NCBI RefSeq assembly: GCF_022678485.1 | Contig: NZ_JALBYP010000032.1 | Span: 124,001-188,000 of the forward strand | DNA length: 64,000 nt | Direction: 5' to 3' | DNA from: Aliiroseovarius sediminis | Lineage (GTDB): Bacteria; Pseudomonadota; Alphaproteobacteria; Rhodobacterales; Rhodobacteraceae | Part shown: positions 20,802-28,785 of the stretch, one piece after another | Position numbering within the stretch: position 1 is the first letter of the stretch | Layout of the letters: each line of letters starts with the position of its first letter | The notes under the pieces: model-generated | Database searches by the model: none | Seen by the model: the letters and a program-made list of their open reading frames with translations, nothing else | What the model was told of the DNA's origin: nothing | Position numbers and translations under genes: made by a program

Positions 20802-21202
20802 GCGGCCTTGTCTTAAAACTTAGCCCAAAAGAACGGGTTTTGATCAATGGCGCTGTCATAGAAAACGGCGATCGCCGGTCGCGTCTGTCGATTATGACCC
20901 CGAACGCAAATATCCTGAGACTGCGGGATGCAATCCATCCTGAACACGCCAACACGCCGGTGCGCAGGGTCTGCTATATTGCTCAGCTCGTATTGTCGGG
21001 CGATGTGGAGAAAAATGATGCACATATGCAGCTATTGCGAGGGATTGAACAGCTGAGCCAAGTCATGACCGATTTGGATAGCCGTGAATTGTTGGCAAAA
21101 TCCACGAGTGCGGTGCTGGAAGGTCAGCACTATCTTGCGCTTAAACATCTGCGTGCGCTGCTGCCGCGCGAAGAACGCTTGTTGGGCGCGCGGGTCTCAT
21201 GA
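20798..21202 (+). CDS. flbT: Flagellin mRNA repressor FlbT
   Basis: This 134-residue protein of the FlbT family binds flagellin mRNA leaders and represses or tunes their translation in relatives. It shows the family pattern LVLKLSPKERVLINGAVIENG, TPNANILRLRDAIHPE and RRVCYIAQLVLSGD. It overlaps flaF upstream (ATGA) and the DUF1217 gene downstream (ATGA). Confidence 0.94.
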   Translation: MSGLVLKLSPKERVLINGAVIENGDRRSRLSIMTPNANILRLRDAIHPEHANTPVRRVCYIAQLVLSGDVEKNDAHMQLLRGIEQLSQVMTDLDSRELLAKSTSAVLEGQHYLALKHLRALLPREERLLGARVS

Positions 21203-21999
21203 CCTATCAGCCCATCGTTCCCATGGGTGGCGCAGCTGGATGGGCATTTTTGCAACGGACCCAAGCCGCTCAGCAAAAAGCTTTTGATGCGTCGCCCCAA
21301 ATCCAGCGTGACACACAATATTTCGAGAGCAATATCGGAGAGGTCAAGACCAGCTCTGATCTGGTTGGCGATCGCAGACTATTGCGTGTGGCGTTGGGTG
21401 CATACGGGTTGGATGATGATCTGAACAGCACCTATTTTATCAATAAGGTGCTTGATGACGGAACGCTCGATCCGGCAGATCTGGCCAACAAGCTATCTGA
21501 TAAGCGATATCTAGAGTTCGCGAAGGACTTTGGTTTCGGTGATTACAACATCCCACGCACACAGATGTCGGATTTTGCGGCGGATATCACGGCGGCTTAC
21601 CGAACCAAGCAGTTCGAGATTGCGGTGGGACAGCAAGACCCCACGATGCGGCTGGCTATGACGCTGGACAATCAGCTTTCAGATATTGTTCGTGGCTCGG
21701 GATCTGATGATACGAAATGGTACAAGATCATGGGCAATCCCCCTTTGCGAGAGGTGTTTCAAACGGCGTTTGGCTTGCCGACAGCGTTTGGGTCGATAGA
21801 TATCGACCAACAACTTTCCATGTTACGCGACAAGGCCGACCGTTATTTCGGCGATACGAGCGTTGATCAATTCACGGACCAAGGCAAAAGGGACGAGCTT
21901 AATCGCCTTTTCCTTGTCCGGTCGCAAATCGCGGCTGGCACTGCGTCGATGTCCAGCGGCTCGATCGCGCTGAACCTTCTTCAACAAATCCAATACTGA
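21199..21999 (+). CDS. DUF1217 family protein of the flagellar cluster
   Basis: This 266-residue protein resembles the DUF1217 family, which is found beside flagellar genes in Rhodobacterales and Rhizobiales. It has no signal peptide or membrane segment. Recognisable parts are GWAFLQRTQAAQQKAFDAS, YFESNIGEVKTSSDLVGDRR and a regular series of short acidic helices. Its start overlaps the flbT stop (ATGA), so it is the fourth gene of the flagellin operon. Function is unknown; position suggests a role in flagellin handling, filament assembly or its control. Confidence 0.8.
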   Translation: MTYQPIVPMGGAAGWAFLQRTQAAQQKAFDASPQIQRDTQYFESNIGEVKTSSDLVGDRRLLRVALGAYGLDDDLNSTYFINKVLDDGTLDPADLANKLSDKRYLEFAKDFGFGDYNIPRTQMSDFAADITAAYRTKQFEIAVGQQDPTMRLAMTLDNQLSDIVRGSGSDDTKWYKIMGNPPLREVFQTAFGLPTAFGSIDIDQQLSMLRDKADRYFGDTSVDQFTDQGKRDELNRLFLVRSQIAAGTASMSSGSIALNLLQQIQY

Positions 22000-22010
22000 C
22001 CGACTGTTCG

Positions 22011-23327
22011 CTATGTCGCCATGCATTTTGCAAGGCGTTGGAAGCTTACTGCGCTGTTCTTGGGCTCCGCCTCGGTCAGAAAGGCATCAAGCTCTGGCCA
22101 AACGGCGATCGCCTCGTCCAGTGCCGGATCTGATCCGGTGGTGTAAAGTCCTGACTGTATCATCATCTCTGACCGGCTGTATTGCCCCAACAGCTTGCGA
22201 CCCCTTGAAATCAGCGCGTTTTCGTCATCCGTTGCGGCTTCAGGCAGTGCGCGTGACACTGAGCGCAGCAAGTCTATCGCGGGGAACCGTCCGCGTTCTG
22301 CGATATTCCGGTCCAGAACGACATGCCCGTCCAAGACACCGCGCAGAATGTCGGCGACGGGCTCTTCCATATCCGACCCGGCAACCAACACCGAGAAGAT
22401 AGCTGTGATATCGCCCGCCATGCCTGATCCGGGTCCGGCGCGTTCGCAGAGGTTTGTGATTTGCTGCGCGGTCGAGGGCGGAAAGCCTCGTAGATTGCCC
22501 CCTTCGCCTGACGCCAATGCGATTTCACGATGCGCCTCGGCATAACGGGTGACGCTGTCGGCTAATAAAAGAACGTGTTTGCCTTGGTCGCGAAAGTGTT
22601 CGGCGACCGTCATCGCAGACCAGCCACAGCGGCGACGCACCATTGGCGATTGGTCTGACGTAGCGGCGACGACGACCGCGCGTTTCATCCCTTCGGGACC
22701 AAGAACGCGATCAACGAATTCCCTGACCTCACGACCCCGTTCGCCAATCAAGGCAATCACAACAACGTCGGCCTGCACGCCGCGGGCAAGTTTAGCCAAC
22801 AAGGTCGACTTACCCACACCTGACCCGGCAAAAAGACCGATTCGCTGCCCCTTGACGATCGGTAGAAATGTGTTGAACGCGGCTAACCCGGTTTCCAGAC
22901 GCGCACCCAGCGCGCGGCGATGGGTGGGATTCGTCACATGCCCGCGCAAGGGCGAGACATGCGGCCCGCGCAGGATTGGCCGATCATCCAACGCGTTGCC
23001 CATCGGGTCGATGACCCGTCCGATCCAGCTGCCATCTGGTGCGATGTCTGCACGACCCTTCAGAAAAACCGCATCGCCGATTTGCAAACCCTCGATGTCG
23101 CCATCTGGCAGAATCGAGACTGTTTCCGCGGAAAGATTCAAAATTTCACCCATCCGTGCGCGTCCCTTTGCGGGGCGAATTTCGACCAGGTCCGCCTGTG
23201 CTGCGACCGTGGACAAGCCTTGAACCTGTAGTGTCCCGCGCCCGATTTGGACAATGCGCCCTACGTCTGCGAAGGGCCGCACTGATGAGACCTCGGCGGT
23301 CAACTGTTCAAATCCGATCTGAGTCAT
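22011..23327 (-). CDS. fliI: Flagellum-specific export ATPase FliI
   Basis: This 438-residue F1-beta-like ATPase powers type III export of flagellar proteins. It has Walker A GLFAGSGVGKSTLLAKLAR, ALIGERGREVREFV, DSVTRYAEAHREIAL and GYPPS-like RGFPPSTAQQ in family order. The ATG at 23327 (MTQIGFEQL) was chosen because GGAG lies 6 bases upstream; the in-frame extension to 23552 would overlap flgB. It is divergent from flgB (85 bases between starts) and convergent with the DUF1217 gene (11-base gap). Confidence 0.95.
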   Translation of the reverse strand: MTQIGFEQLTAEVSSVRPFADVGRIVQIGRGTLQVQGLSTVAAQADLVEIRPAKGRARMGEILNLSAETVSILPDGDIEGLQIGDAVFLKGRADIAPDGSWIGRVIDPMGNALDDRPILRGPHVSPLRGHVTNPTHRRALGARLETGLAAFNTFLPIVKGQRIGLFAGSGVGKSTLLAKLARGVQADVVVIALIGERGREVREFVDRVLGPEGMKRAVVVAATSDQSPMVRRRCGWSAMTVAEHFRDQGKHVLLLADSVTRYAEAHREIALASGEGGNLRGFPPSTAQQITNLCERAGPGSGMAGDITAIFSVLVAGSDMEEPVADILRGVLDGHVVLDRNIAERGRFPAIDLLRSVSRALPEAATDDENALISRGRKLLGQYSRSEMMIQSGLYTTGSDPALDEAIAVWPELDAFLTEAEPKNSAVSFQRLAKCMAT

Positions 23328-23367
23328 GAGGCACTCCAAATTATCCTTTGAAACTGTTTTTAAAGGA

Positions 23368-23414
23368 ATCGGGGTTAAGCCTTGGTTGAAACCAATCGAG
23401 GGAGAAGCCCCGAT
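23368..23414 (+). promoter_or_regulatory. Long stem-loop closing over the flgB start codon
   Basis: ATCGGGG (23368-23374) is the exact complement of CCCCGAT (23408-23414), which contains the first two bases of the flgB ATG. Inside this lies a second perfect hairpin, TTGGTT-GA-AACCAA (23382-23395), and the flgB ribosome-binding site GAGGGAG (23398-23404) sits in the side loop. If it folds in the mRNA, it would hide the start codon. No experiment supports it yet. Confidence 0.45.
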
Positions 23415-23808
23415 GTTCGAAAAAACGGATATCTTAGCCAAAGCCGCAGGGCTGGCGAAACACTCGGCCGCGCGACAGGCCGTCATCGCGCAGAACGTGG
23501 CGAACGCCGATACGCCCGGATACCGTGCCAAGGACGTGTCGTCGTTTACCAAGACATTCCAACTGGATGATTCCTCTGCGATGCGGGCGACGCGTGCGCG
23601 TCATATTGGTGCGGGAACGGATGTCGCGCGGGCCGACATTGATCCGCGGCCGGTATATCGCGCAGGCGCTATGTCGCCTAACGGCAACTCGGTCGCGCTT
23701 GAGACCGAGATGATGGCGGCGGCTGAAGCGAAGCGGGATCATGATCTGGCACTGACTATCTATAAGACATCGCTGGGCATCATGCGCAGCGCCTTGGGCC
23801 GTAGGTGA
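23413..23808 (+). CDS. flgB: Flagellar proximal rod protein FlgB
   Basis: This 131-residue rod subunit has the N-terminal flagellar rod motif AQNVANADTPGYRAKDV and a C-terminal helix (ALTIYKTSLGIMRSALGRR) that packs in the rod. The ATG at 23413 (MFEKTDILAKA) follows GAGGGAG; an in-frame upstream extension of 29 residues is not family-like. It starts the plus-strand operon flgB-flgC-fliE-fliQ-flgF-flgG-flgA-flgH-fliL. Confidence 0.93.
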   Translation: MFEKTDILAKAAGLAKHSAARQAVIAQNVANADTPGYRAKDVSSFTKTFQLDDSSAMRATRARHIGAGTDVARADIDPRPVYRAGAMSPNGNSVALETEMMAAAEAKRDHDLALTIYKTSLGIMRSALGRR

Positions 23809-23819
23809 GGTAAGCACAG

Positions 23820-24212
23820 ATGGATGATTTGAAAGCGTCATCGGCAGCGGCCGCGTCAGGCATGCACAGCCAGGCCAATCGCCTGCGCCACGTGTCTGAG
23901 AACATTGCAAACGCCGACACGCCCGGTTACCGCCGAAAAGTCGCTAGTTTTGAGGCCGCCATAAACGGCGGTCACGCCACCGGTGAGGTGCGGACTGGCC
24001 ATGTGTCGCTGGACCAAACCGCCTTGCCGAAAATATATGATCCGTCTCACCCGATGGCGGACGCAACGGGCCATTACCTGGGGTCGAATGTTGATCTGGT
24101 GGTCGAAATCGCAGACGCGCGAGAGGCCCAACGCAGCTATGAAGCCAACCTTAAAATGTTTGATCAGACCCGACAAATGTCGCGCAGCCTGTTTGAACTT
24201 TTGCGTCGATAG
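23820..24212 (+). CDS. flgC: Flagellar proximal rod protein FlgC
   Basis: This 130-residue rod protein carries HVSENIANADTPGYRRKV at the N-terminus and the C-terminal rod motif AREAQRSYEANLKMFDQTRQ. Length is normal. It lies 11 bases after flgB and 12 before fliE. Confidence 0.95.
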   Translation: MDDLKASSAAAASGMHSQANRLRHVSENIANADTPGYRRKVASFEAAINGGHATGEVRTGHVSLDQTALPKIYDPSHPMADATGHYLGSNVDLVVEIADAREAQRSYEANLKMFDQTRQMSRSLFELLRR

Positions 24213-24224
24213 GAGTTTGAAACA

Positions 24225-24515
24225 ATGGACATAAGATCAACCCTCGCATCGCAGCAATACGCGGCATCACGTCAGGCGGCGACGCCTTTGCCGAACGGCG
24301 AACAAGTCACAAACCCGTTCGCGGTTGCTGCCAACAGCTTTGCAGAAACCGTGCAGCACGGTGAAAAGACCGCTATGGCGGCCTTGTCTGGTAACGCTGA
24401 TCCGCACGCGCTGGTCCAAGCGCTTGCCCAGACCGAACTGGCGGTCGAGACAGCCGTCACAGTGCGCAACAAGGTCGTCGAAGCTTATCAGGAAATTCTG
24501 AGAATGCCGGTGTGA
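24225..24515 (+). CDS. fliE: Flagellar hook-basal body protein FliE
   Basis: This 96-residue protein links the MS ring to the rod. The C-terminal half has the conserved AELAVETAVTVRNKVVEAYQEILRMPV-type segment; here it begins at TELAVETAV and ends with RMPV. AGGAG precedes the ATG. Its stop overlaps the fliQ start (TGATG). Confidence 0.93.
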   Translation: MDIRSTLASQQYAASRQAATPLPNGEQVTNPFAVAANSFAETVQHGEKTAMAALSGNADPHALVQALAQTELAVETAVTVRNKVVEAYQEILRMPV

Positions 24516-24784
24516 TGATGGAAGAGTTTGTCTTCTACGACACTCTGCGGGCCGGTCTTTGGATCGCGGTGATGATTTCGTTGCCGATTTTAACGGTCGC
24601 ACTTCTGTCGGGCTTGATTGTCGGTCTTTTTCAGGCGTTGACCTCAATTCAGGAGATGACACTGACCTTCGTGCCAAAGCTCTTGGCCATTCTGGTCGTG
24701 TTCTGGGGAAGTATGGGATTCATGACTGAAACTCTGGTCAGTTTCTTCCAAATGCGAGTCATTCCGTTGATTGCTGGGAGCTAG
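24515..24784 (+). CDS. fliQ: Flagellar export apparatus protein FliQ
   Basis: This 89-residue protein has two membrane segments (about residues 15-38 and 50-70) and the FliQ motif GLIVGLFQALTSIQEMTLTFVPK. It forms part of the FliPQR export gate. Start candidates are GTG 24512, ATG 24515 and ATG 24518; ATG 24515 overlaps the fliE stop by one base. FliP and FliR genes are absent from the window. Confidence 0.93.
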   Translation: MMEEFVFYDTLRAGLWIAVMISLPILTVALLSGLIVGLFQALTSIQEMTLTFVPKLLAILVVFWGSMGFMTETLVSFFQMRVIPLIAGS

Positions 24785-24787
24785 GTA

Positions 24788-25507
24788 ATGGATAACATTG
24801 GATATACAACGCTGACGCGGCAATCCGGTCTGATGCGCGAAATGCAGAGCGTCGCGAACAACATCGCCAACGCATCCACAACTGGTTTTCGGCGCGAAGG
24901 CATCATTTTTTCAGAGTACGTAAGTGCGCTTGACGGTGACGACCCGTCGCTGTCGATGGCGACGGCCAATGTGCGTGCGCTTGACCTTCAGCAAGGGGGT
25001 TTGACCCAAACCGGAGGAACGTTTGACTTTGCCATCGAAGGCGATGGTTTCTTCATGGTTGATGGCCCTGACGGACAATTTCTAACGCGTGCAGGATCAT
25101 TTACACCTTCAGCGCTGGGCGAATTGTCAACCCCTGACGGCTATCGCCTGTTGGACGGTGGCGGTGCACCGGTTTTCGTGCCACCCGATGCTCGGTCCGT
25201 GTCGGTTGCCAGCGATGGGACACTGTCGGTCGATGGCCGCGCGGTTGCTCAGATTGGGCTGTATTTGCCGGTTGATCAGAACGATCTTTTGCACCGCGAG
25301 GGTGTGCGTTTCGAAGCACCGGGCGGGGTTGAACCCGCGTTGGTCGAGGCATCAATCCTGCAGGGTTTCATCGAAGGGTCCAACGTTAATCCGATCACCG
25401 AAGTTGCCCGCATGATCGAGGTCCAGCGCAGCTATGAGCTAGGCCAGAAATTTCTTGAAAAAGAGGACGAACGCATTCGCGCAGTCCTGAAAACAGTCGG
25501 TCGATAA
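24788..25507 (+). CDS. flgF: Flagellar rod protein FlgF
   Basis: This 239-residue proximal-rod protein has the rod N-terminus VANNIANASTTGFRREG, the hook/rod core motif FAIEGDGFFMVDGPDG, and the C-terminal motif EVARMIEVQRSYELGQKFL. It precedes flgG by 12 bases in the same operon. Confidence 0.94.
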   Translation: MDNIGYTTLTRQSGLMREMQSVANNIANASTTGFRREGIIFSEYVSALDGDDPSLSMATANVRALDLQQGGLTQTGGTFDFAIEGDGFFMVDGPDGQFLTRAGSFTPSALGELSTPDGYRLLDGGGAPVFVPPDARSVSVASDGTLSVDGRAVAQIGLYLPVDQNDLLHREGVRFEAPGGVEPALVEASILQGFIEGSNVNPITEVARMIEVQRSYELGQKFLEKEDERIRAVLKTVGR

Positions 25508-25519
25508 AGGAGGCAGAAC

Positions 25520-26305
25520 ATGCGTGCATTGGATATCGCAGCCACAGGTATGTTGGCGCAACAAATGCGGGTCGAGACGATCTCGAACAATCTCGCGAAT
25601 ATGTCCACCACCGGTTACAACGCGCGGCGGGCAGAGTTTGCGGACCTACATTACCAACAAATAGCCCGCGCAGGAACGATCAATGCTTCGGACGGAACCG
25701 CGTTGCCCACGGGAGTACAGCTTGGGTTGGGTGTCCGACCGGCATCCGTGTCGATGTTGGTTCAACAGGGGACGCTGTCCCAAACAAATGGCAACTTGGA
25801 TCTCGCCATTGAAGGCAACGGCTATTTCGAGGTCACGCTGCCCTCGGGTGCCTCTGCTTTTACGCGCGATGGTGGTTTGAAATTGTCGGGGGACGGATTG
25901 ATCGTAACCTCGGACGGCCATGCAGTCGCGCCCGAAATCACGGTGCCCAGCGATGCGCGCTCAATCTCGATCAATACTGAAGGTGAGGTATATGCCTATT
26001 TCGACAATGCGGCCGAACCTGAACTATTAGGCGCCTTTACCTTGGCGGGGTTCACGAATGAAAAGGGTCTTGAGGCCATCGGGTCGAATCTGTTTCGAGA
26101 AACCCCGGCATCGGGTCCCGCTTTTGTCGGCGCTCCCGGCGAAGATGGGCGCGGGACGTTGCGCCAAGGCTATCTTGAAAACAGCTCGGTCGATGCAGTG
26201 CGCGAGGTAACCGAATTGATCGAAGCGCAGCGGGGGTATGAGTTGAACTCAAAGGTCATCACCGCCGCTGATCAGATGCTTGCCGCGACGACACAGGTGC
26301 GGTGA
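25520..26305 (+). CDS. flgG: Flagellar distal rod protein FlgG
   Basis: This 261-residue distal-rod protein has ISNNLANMSTTGYNARRAEF near the N-terminus, LDLAIEGNGYFEV in the core, and the C-terminal VTELIEAQRGYELNSKVI. Length matches FlgG. AAAGGAGG precedes ATG 25520. Its TGA overlaps the flgA ATG by one base. Confidence 0.96.
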   Translation: MRALDIAATGMLAQQMRVETISNNLANMSTTGYNARRAEFADLHYQQIARAGTINASDGTALPTGVQLGLGVRPASVSMLVQQGTLSQTNGNLDLAIEGNGYFEVTLPSGASAFTRDGGLKLSGDGLIVTSDGHAVAPEITVPSDARSISINTEGEVYAYFDNAAEPELLGAFTLAGFTNEKGLEAIGSNLFRETPASGPAFVGAPGEDGRGTLRQGYLENSSVDAVREVTELIEAQRGYELNSKVITAADQMLAATTQVR

Positions 26306-26736
26306 TGATCAAGCTGTTTAGCTTTATTGCATTGATTGGAAGTGCCGGTGCGACTGCGGCTGACACGGTGATTGCCGCGCGCAACATGCGGTCAAATGTG
26401 ATCGTGACCGCTGAAGACCTTGAGCTGGTGTCCTCGGATATGCCCGGCGGGTTTCAAGCCATTGAAGACGTGGTGGGGCAAGAAGCGCGCGTGGTTTTAT
26501 ATGCGGGTCGACCCATCATGGTGAACGATGTCGGCCCGCCTGCACTGGTTGAACGCAATCAGATCGTGACACTTGCTTACGTCGCCGGTCCGCTCACGAT
26601 CCTAGCTGAAGGTCGCAGTCTTGGACGCGCCGGTGTGGGCGATCGCGTGCGCATCCTGAACCTGTCTTCGCGCAACACTGTGACCGGGTCTGTGGACGCG
26701 GACGGTACTGTATCAGTCTCTAACACACGTTTTTAA
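26305..26736 (+). CDS. flgA: Flagellar P-ring assembly chaperone FlgA
   Basis: This 143-residue protein has a Sec signal peptide (IKLFSFIALIGSAGATAA) and an SAF-type domain with IAARNMRSNVIVTAEDLEL and RVRILNLSSRNTVTG. FlgA helps FlgI assemble into the P ring. At 143 residues it is the short form without the extra N-terminal domain of enteric FlgA. Its partner gene flgI is not next to it or elsewhere in the window. Confidence 0.9.
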   Translation: MIKLFSFIALIGSAGATAADTVIAARNMRSNVIVTAEDLELVSSDMPGGFQAIEDVVGQEARVVLYAGRPIMVNDVGPPALVERNQIVTLAYVAGPLTILAEGRSLGRAGVGDRVRILNLSSRNTVTGSVDADGTVSVSNTRF

Positions 26737-26751
26737 GTCGAAGGATGCCAC

Positions 26752-27480
26752 ATGCGCCCGATTATTGTAGCTGCTGTCGCCATCTTGGTCGTATCTGCCT
26801 GTTCACGGCTGGACCAGGTTGGCAAGGCGCCGGATCTGAACCCGGTTGAGATGAGCCCCGAACATATCGCTATGAACGCATCTGCGCTGCCGCGCACGAC
26901 GCCGCCGACAGGATCGCCGGTCAAAGCATCGCTTTGGAGCGGCGGCCGACAGTCTCTGCTTGGTGATCGGCGCGCGCAAACGGCGGGGGATATTCTGACC
27001 GTTGTGATCGAGATTGACGACAAGGCCGAATTTCAGAACAGCTCAAAACGTGCGCGTGGCGGCTCTGAAGAAATGGGCGTGCCAAATTTTCTGGGCCTGC
27101 CGCAATCGATCGACCGAGAGCTGACCGATGGCGCGTCGATGGCGAATGCGGTGTCATTGTCGTCCAGCAGTTCGTCCAATGGAAACGGCTCGGTTAAGCG
27201 GAACGAAAAGCTTGAACTTCGCGTCGCTGCCACCGTGATTGGTACGCTGCCCAACGGTGTTCTGAAGATACAGGGTACGCAAGAGGTGCGGGTGAATTTT
27301 GAACTTCGTGAACTTCTGGTGACGGGCTTCGTGCGTCCCCAAGATATATCGCGTCAGAACGAGATTTCGTATGACAAGATTGCGTCGGCGCGAATTTCTT
27401 ATGGTGGACGCGGGCAGATCACAGATGTTCAGCAGCCGCGCTATGGCCAGCAAATCACTGACATCATTCTACCGTTCTGA
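26752..27480 (+). CDS. flgH: Flagellar L-ring protein FlgH
   Basis: This 242-residue outer-membrane lipoprotein has a signal peptide with lipobox VSAC (Cys 17). The family motifs SLWSGGRQSLLGDRRAQTAGDILTVVI and the C-terminal QISYGGRGQI-like ARISYGGRGQITDVQQPRYGQ region are present. It forms the L ring around the rod. Confidence 0.95.
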   Translation: MRPIIVAAVAILVVSACSRLDQVGKAPDLNPVEMSPEHIAMNASALPRTTPPTGSPVKASLWSGGRQSLLGDRRAQTAGDILTVVIEIDDKAEFQNSSKRARGGSEEMGVPNFLGLPQSIDRELTDGASMANAVSLSSSSSSNGNGSVKRNEKLELRVAATVIGTLPNGVLKIQGTQEVRVNFELRELLVTGFVRPQDISRQNEISYDKIASARISYGGRGQITDVQQPRYGQQITDIILPF

Positions 27481-27491
27481 AAGGCTTTATC

Positions 27492-27986
27492 ATGGTTAAG
27501 TTGATGCCGATCTTGTTGGCCCTGCTTGGTTTGGCTGCTGGTGGTGGCGTAGGATATTACCTGCGTCCGGCGCCAGTGCCAGTAGCCGAAGATCCGTGCG
27601 GCAACGCTACCACCGACACCGCGCCGGCGACGCCAGGACAATCAGACGAAAAGGCTAATCCAGACAGCGAGTTTGTCAAAATAAACAACCAGTTTGTCAT
27701 CCCCGTTGTTCACGATGAGGCCGTTGTTTCGCTGGTCCTTTTGTCTCTGAGTCTAGAGGTCACAGCGGGAAGCCGCGAAGCCGTCTATCAGCTTGAACCA
27801 AAACTCCGAGATGAGTTTCTGCAGGTCATGTTCAACCATGCAAATACTGGTGGATTTGATGGGGTTTTCACCCAGACAAGCCGATTAACCAACCTTCGCC
27901 GCGCCATGCGCGAGGTGGCAACAAGTATTCTGGGAAATGTCGTTCACGACGTGCTTGTTACGAATATCGTGCGGCAGGACCAGTGA
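27492..27986 (+). CDS. fliL: Flagellar basal-body-associated protein FliL
   Basis: This 164-residue protein has one N-terminal membrane segment (about residues 4-24), a Pro/Ala-rich periplasmic linker, and a FliL domain with FVKINNQFVIPVV and LKLRDEFLQVMF-like LEPKLRDEFLQVMF. FliL supports stator function near MotAB. It is the last gene of the flagellar block; the next gene is convergent and unrelated, about 100 bases away. Confidence 0.9.
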   Translation: MVKLMPILLALLGLAAGGGVGYYLRPAPVPVAEDPCGNATTDTAPATPGQSDEKANPDSEFVKINNQFVIPVVHDEAVVSLVLLSLSLEVTAGSREAVYQLEPKLRDEFLQVMFNHANTGGFDGVFTQTSRLTNLRRAMREVATSILGNVVHDVLVTNIVRQDQ

Positions 27987-28086
27987 CCAATGCTCAGGTG
28001 GGCAACCGGCCCTGCATCGCTGCAAGACAATAGATCTGTACGGGGGTTAGGTCTGTCAGGTGCGCCGCGTCCGCAGATTGGTTGGG

Positions 28087-28785
28087 TCAGGACGCCGCGG
28101 AACCGATATGGGTGGTCAATTGGCCAAGACCAGAAATCTCGGCAACACAGGTGTCACCGGGCACCAAGGCACCGACACCTTCGGGCGTTCCGGTAAAAAT
28201 CAGATCGCCCGGTGCCAGTGTGATCGTACTGGACAGATGGGCGATCACCTCGGGCACCGACCAGATCAGGTCTGACAGGTCCGAGGATTGTCTCGTCTTG
28301 TCATTCACTGACAGGCGGATGTATCCCGCACTTGGATGACCGGTTGCCGCAGCAGGACGCAGATCACCGCAGGGGGCGGATAAGTCAAATCCCTTTGCCA
28401 TGTCCCAAGGCCGGCCGATTTTCTTGGCCTCTGCCTGAAGATCACGGCGGGTCAGGTCATTTCCGATGGCGTATCCCCAGACGTGATTCAGCGCGGTTTC
28501 GACCGAAATGTTGGTGCCGCCGACGCCGATGGCAACGACCAGTTCAACCTCGTGGTGCAGGTTTTCAGTGCCGGGCGGATAGGGCACGGTCGCCCCATCC
28601 GGCACCATCGCATCGGCGGGCTTTGAGAAGAAGAAAGGCGGCTCGCGGTCTGGGTTCGATCCCATTTCGCGAGCATGAGCGGCATAATTCTGGCCCACAC
28701 AATAGATACGGCGGACGGGGAAACGTTCGGCGGACCCCGCAATGGCCAGGGAAGGTTGAAGGGGGCAGGGGATGGCCCAAGTCAT
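28087..28785 (-). CDS. FAH-family hydrolase (acylpyruvate hydrolase type)
   Basis: This 232-residue protein belongs to the fumarylacetoacetate hydrolase family, which cleaves C-C bonds of 1,3-diketo acids or decarboxylates oxaloacetate with a divalent metal. It shows RIYCVGQNYAAHAREMG, the metal-binding HHEVELVVAIG (His and two acidic residues), GYAIGNDLTRRDLQ, KGFDLSAPCG and the C-terminal GDLIFTGTPEGVG. The ATG at 28785 overlaps the stop of the upstream phosphatase-family gene by 4 bases, so it is the last gene of the ABC-transporter operon. The substrate is unknown and may relate to what the transporter brings in. Confidence 0.87.
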   Translation of the reverse strand: MTWAIPCPLQPSLAIAGSAERFPVRRIYCVGQNYAAHAREMGSNPDREPPFFFSKPADAMVPDGATVPYPPGTENLHHEVELVVAIGVGGTNISVETALNHVWGYAIGNDLTRRDLQAEAKKIGRPWDMAKGFDLSAPCGDLRPAAATGHPSAGYIRLSVNDKTRQSSDLSDLIWSVPEVIAHLSSTITLAPGDLIFTGTPEGVGALVPGDTCVAEISGLGQLTTHIGSAAS

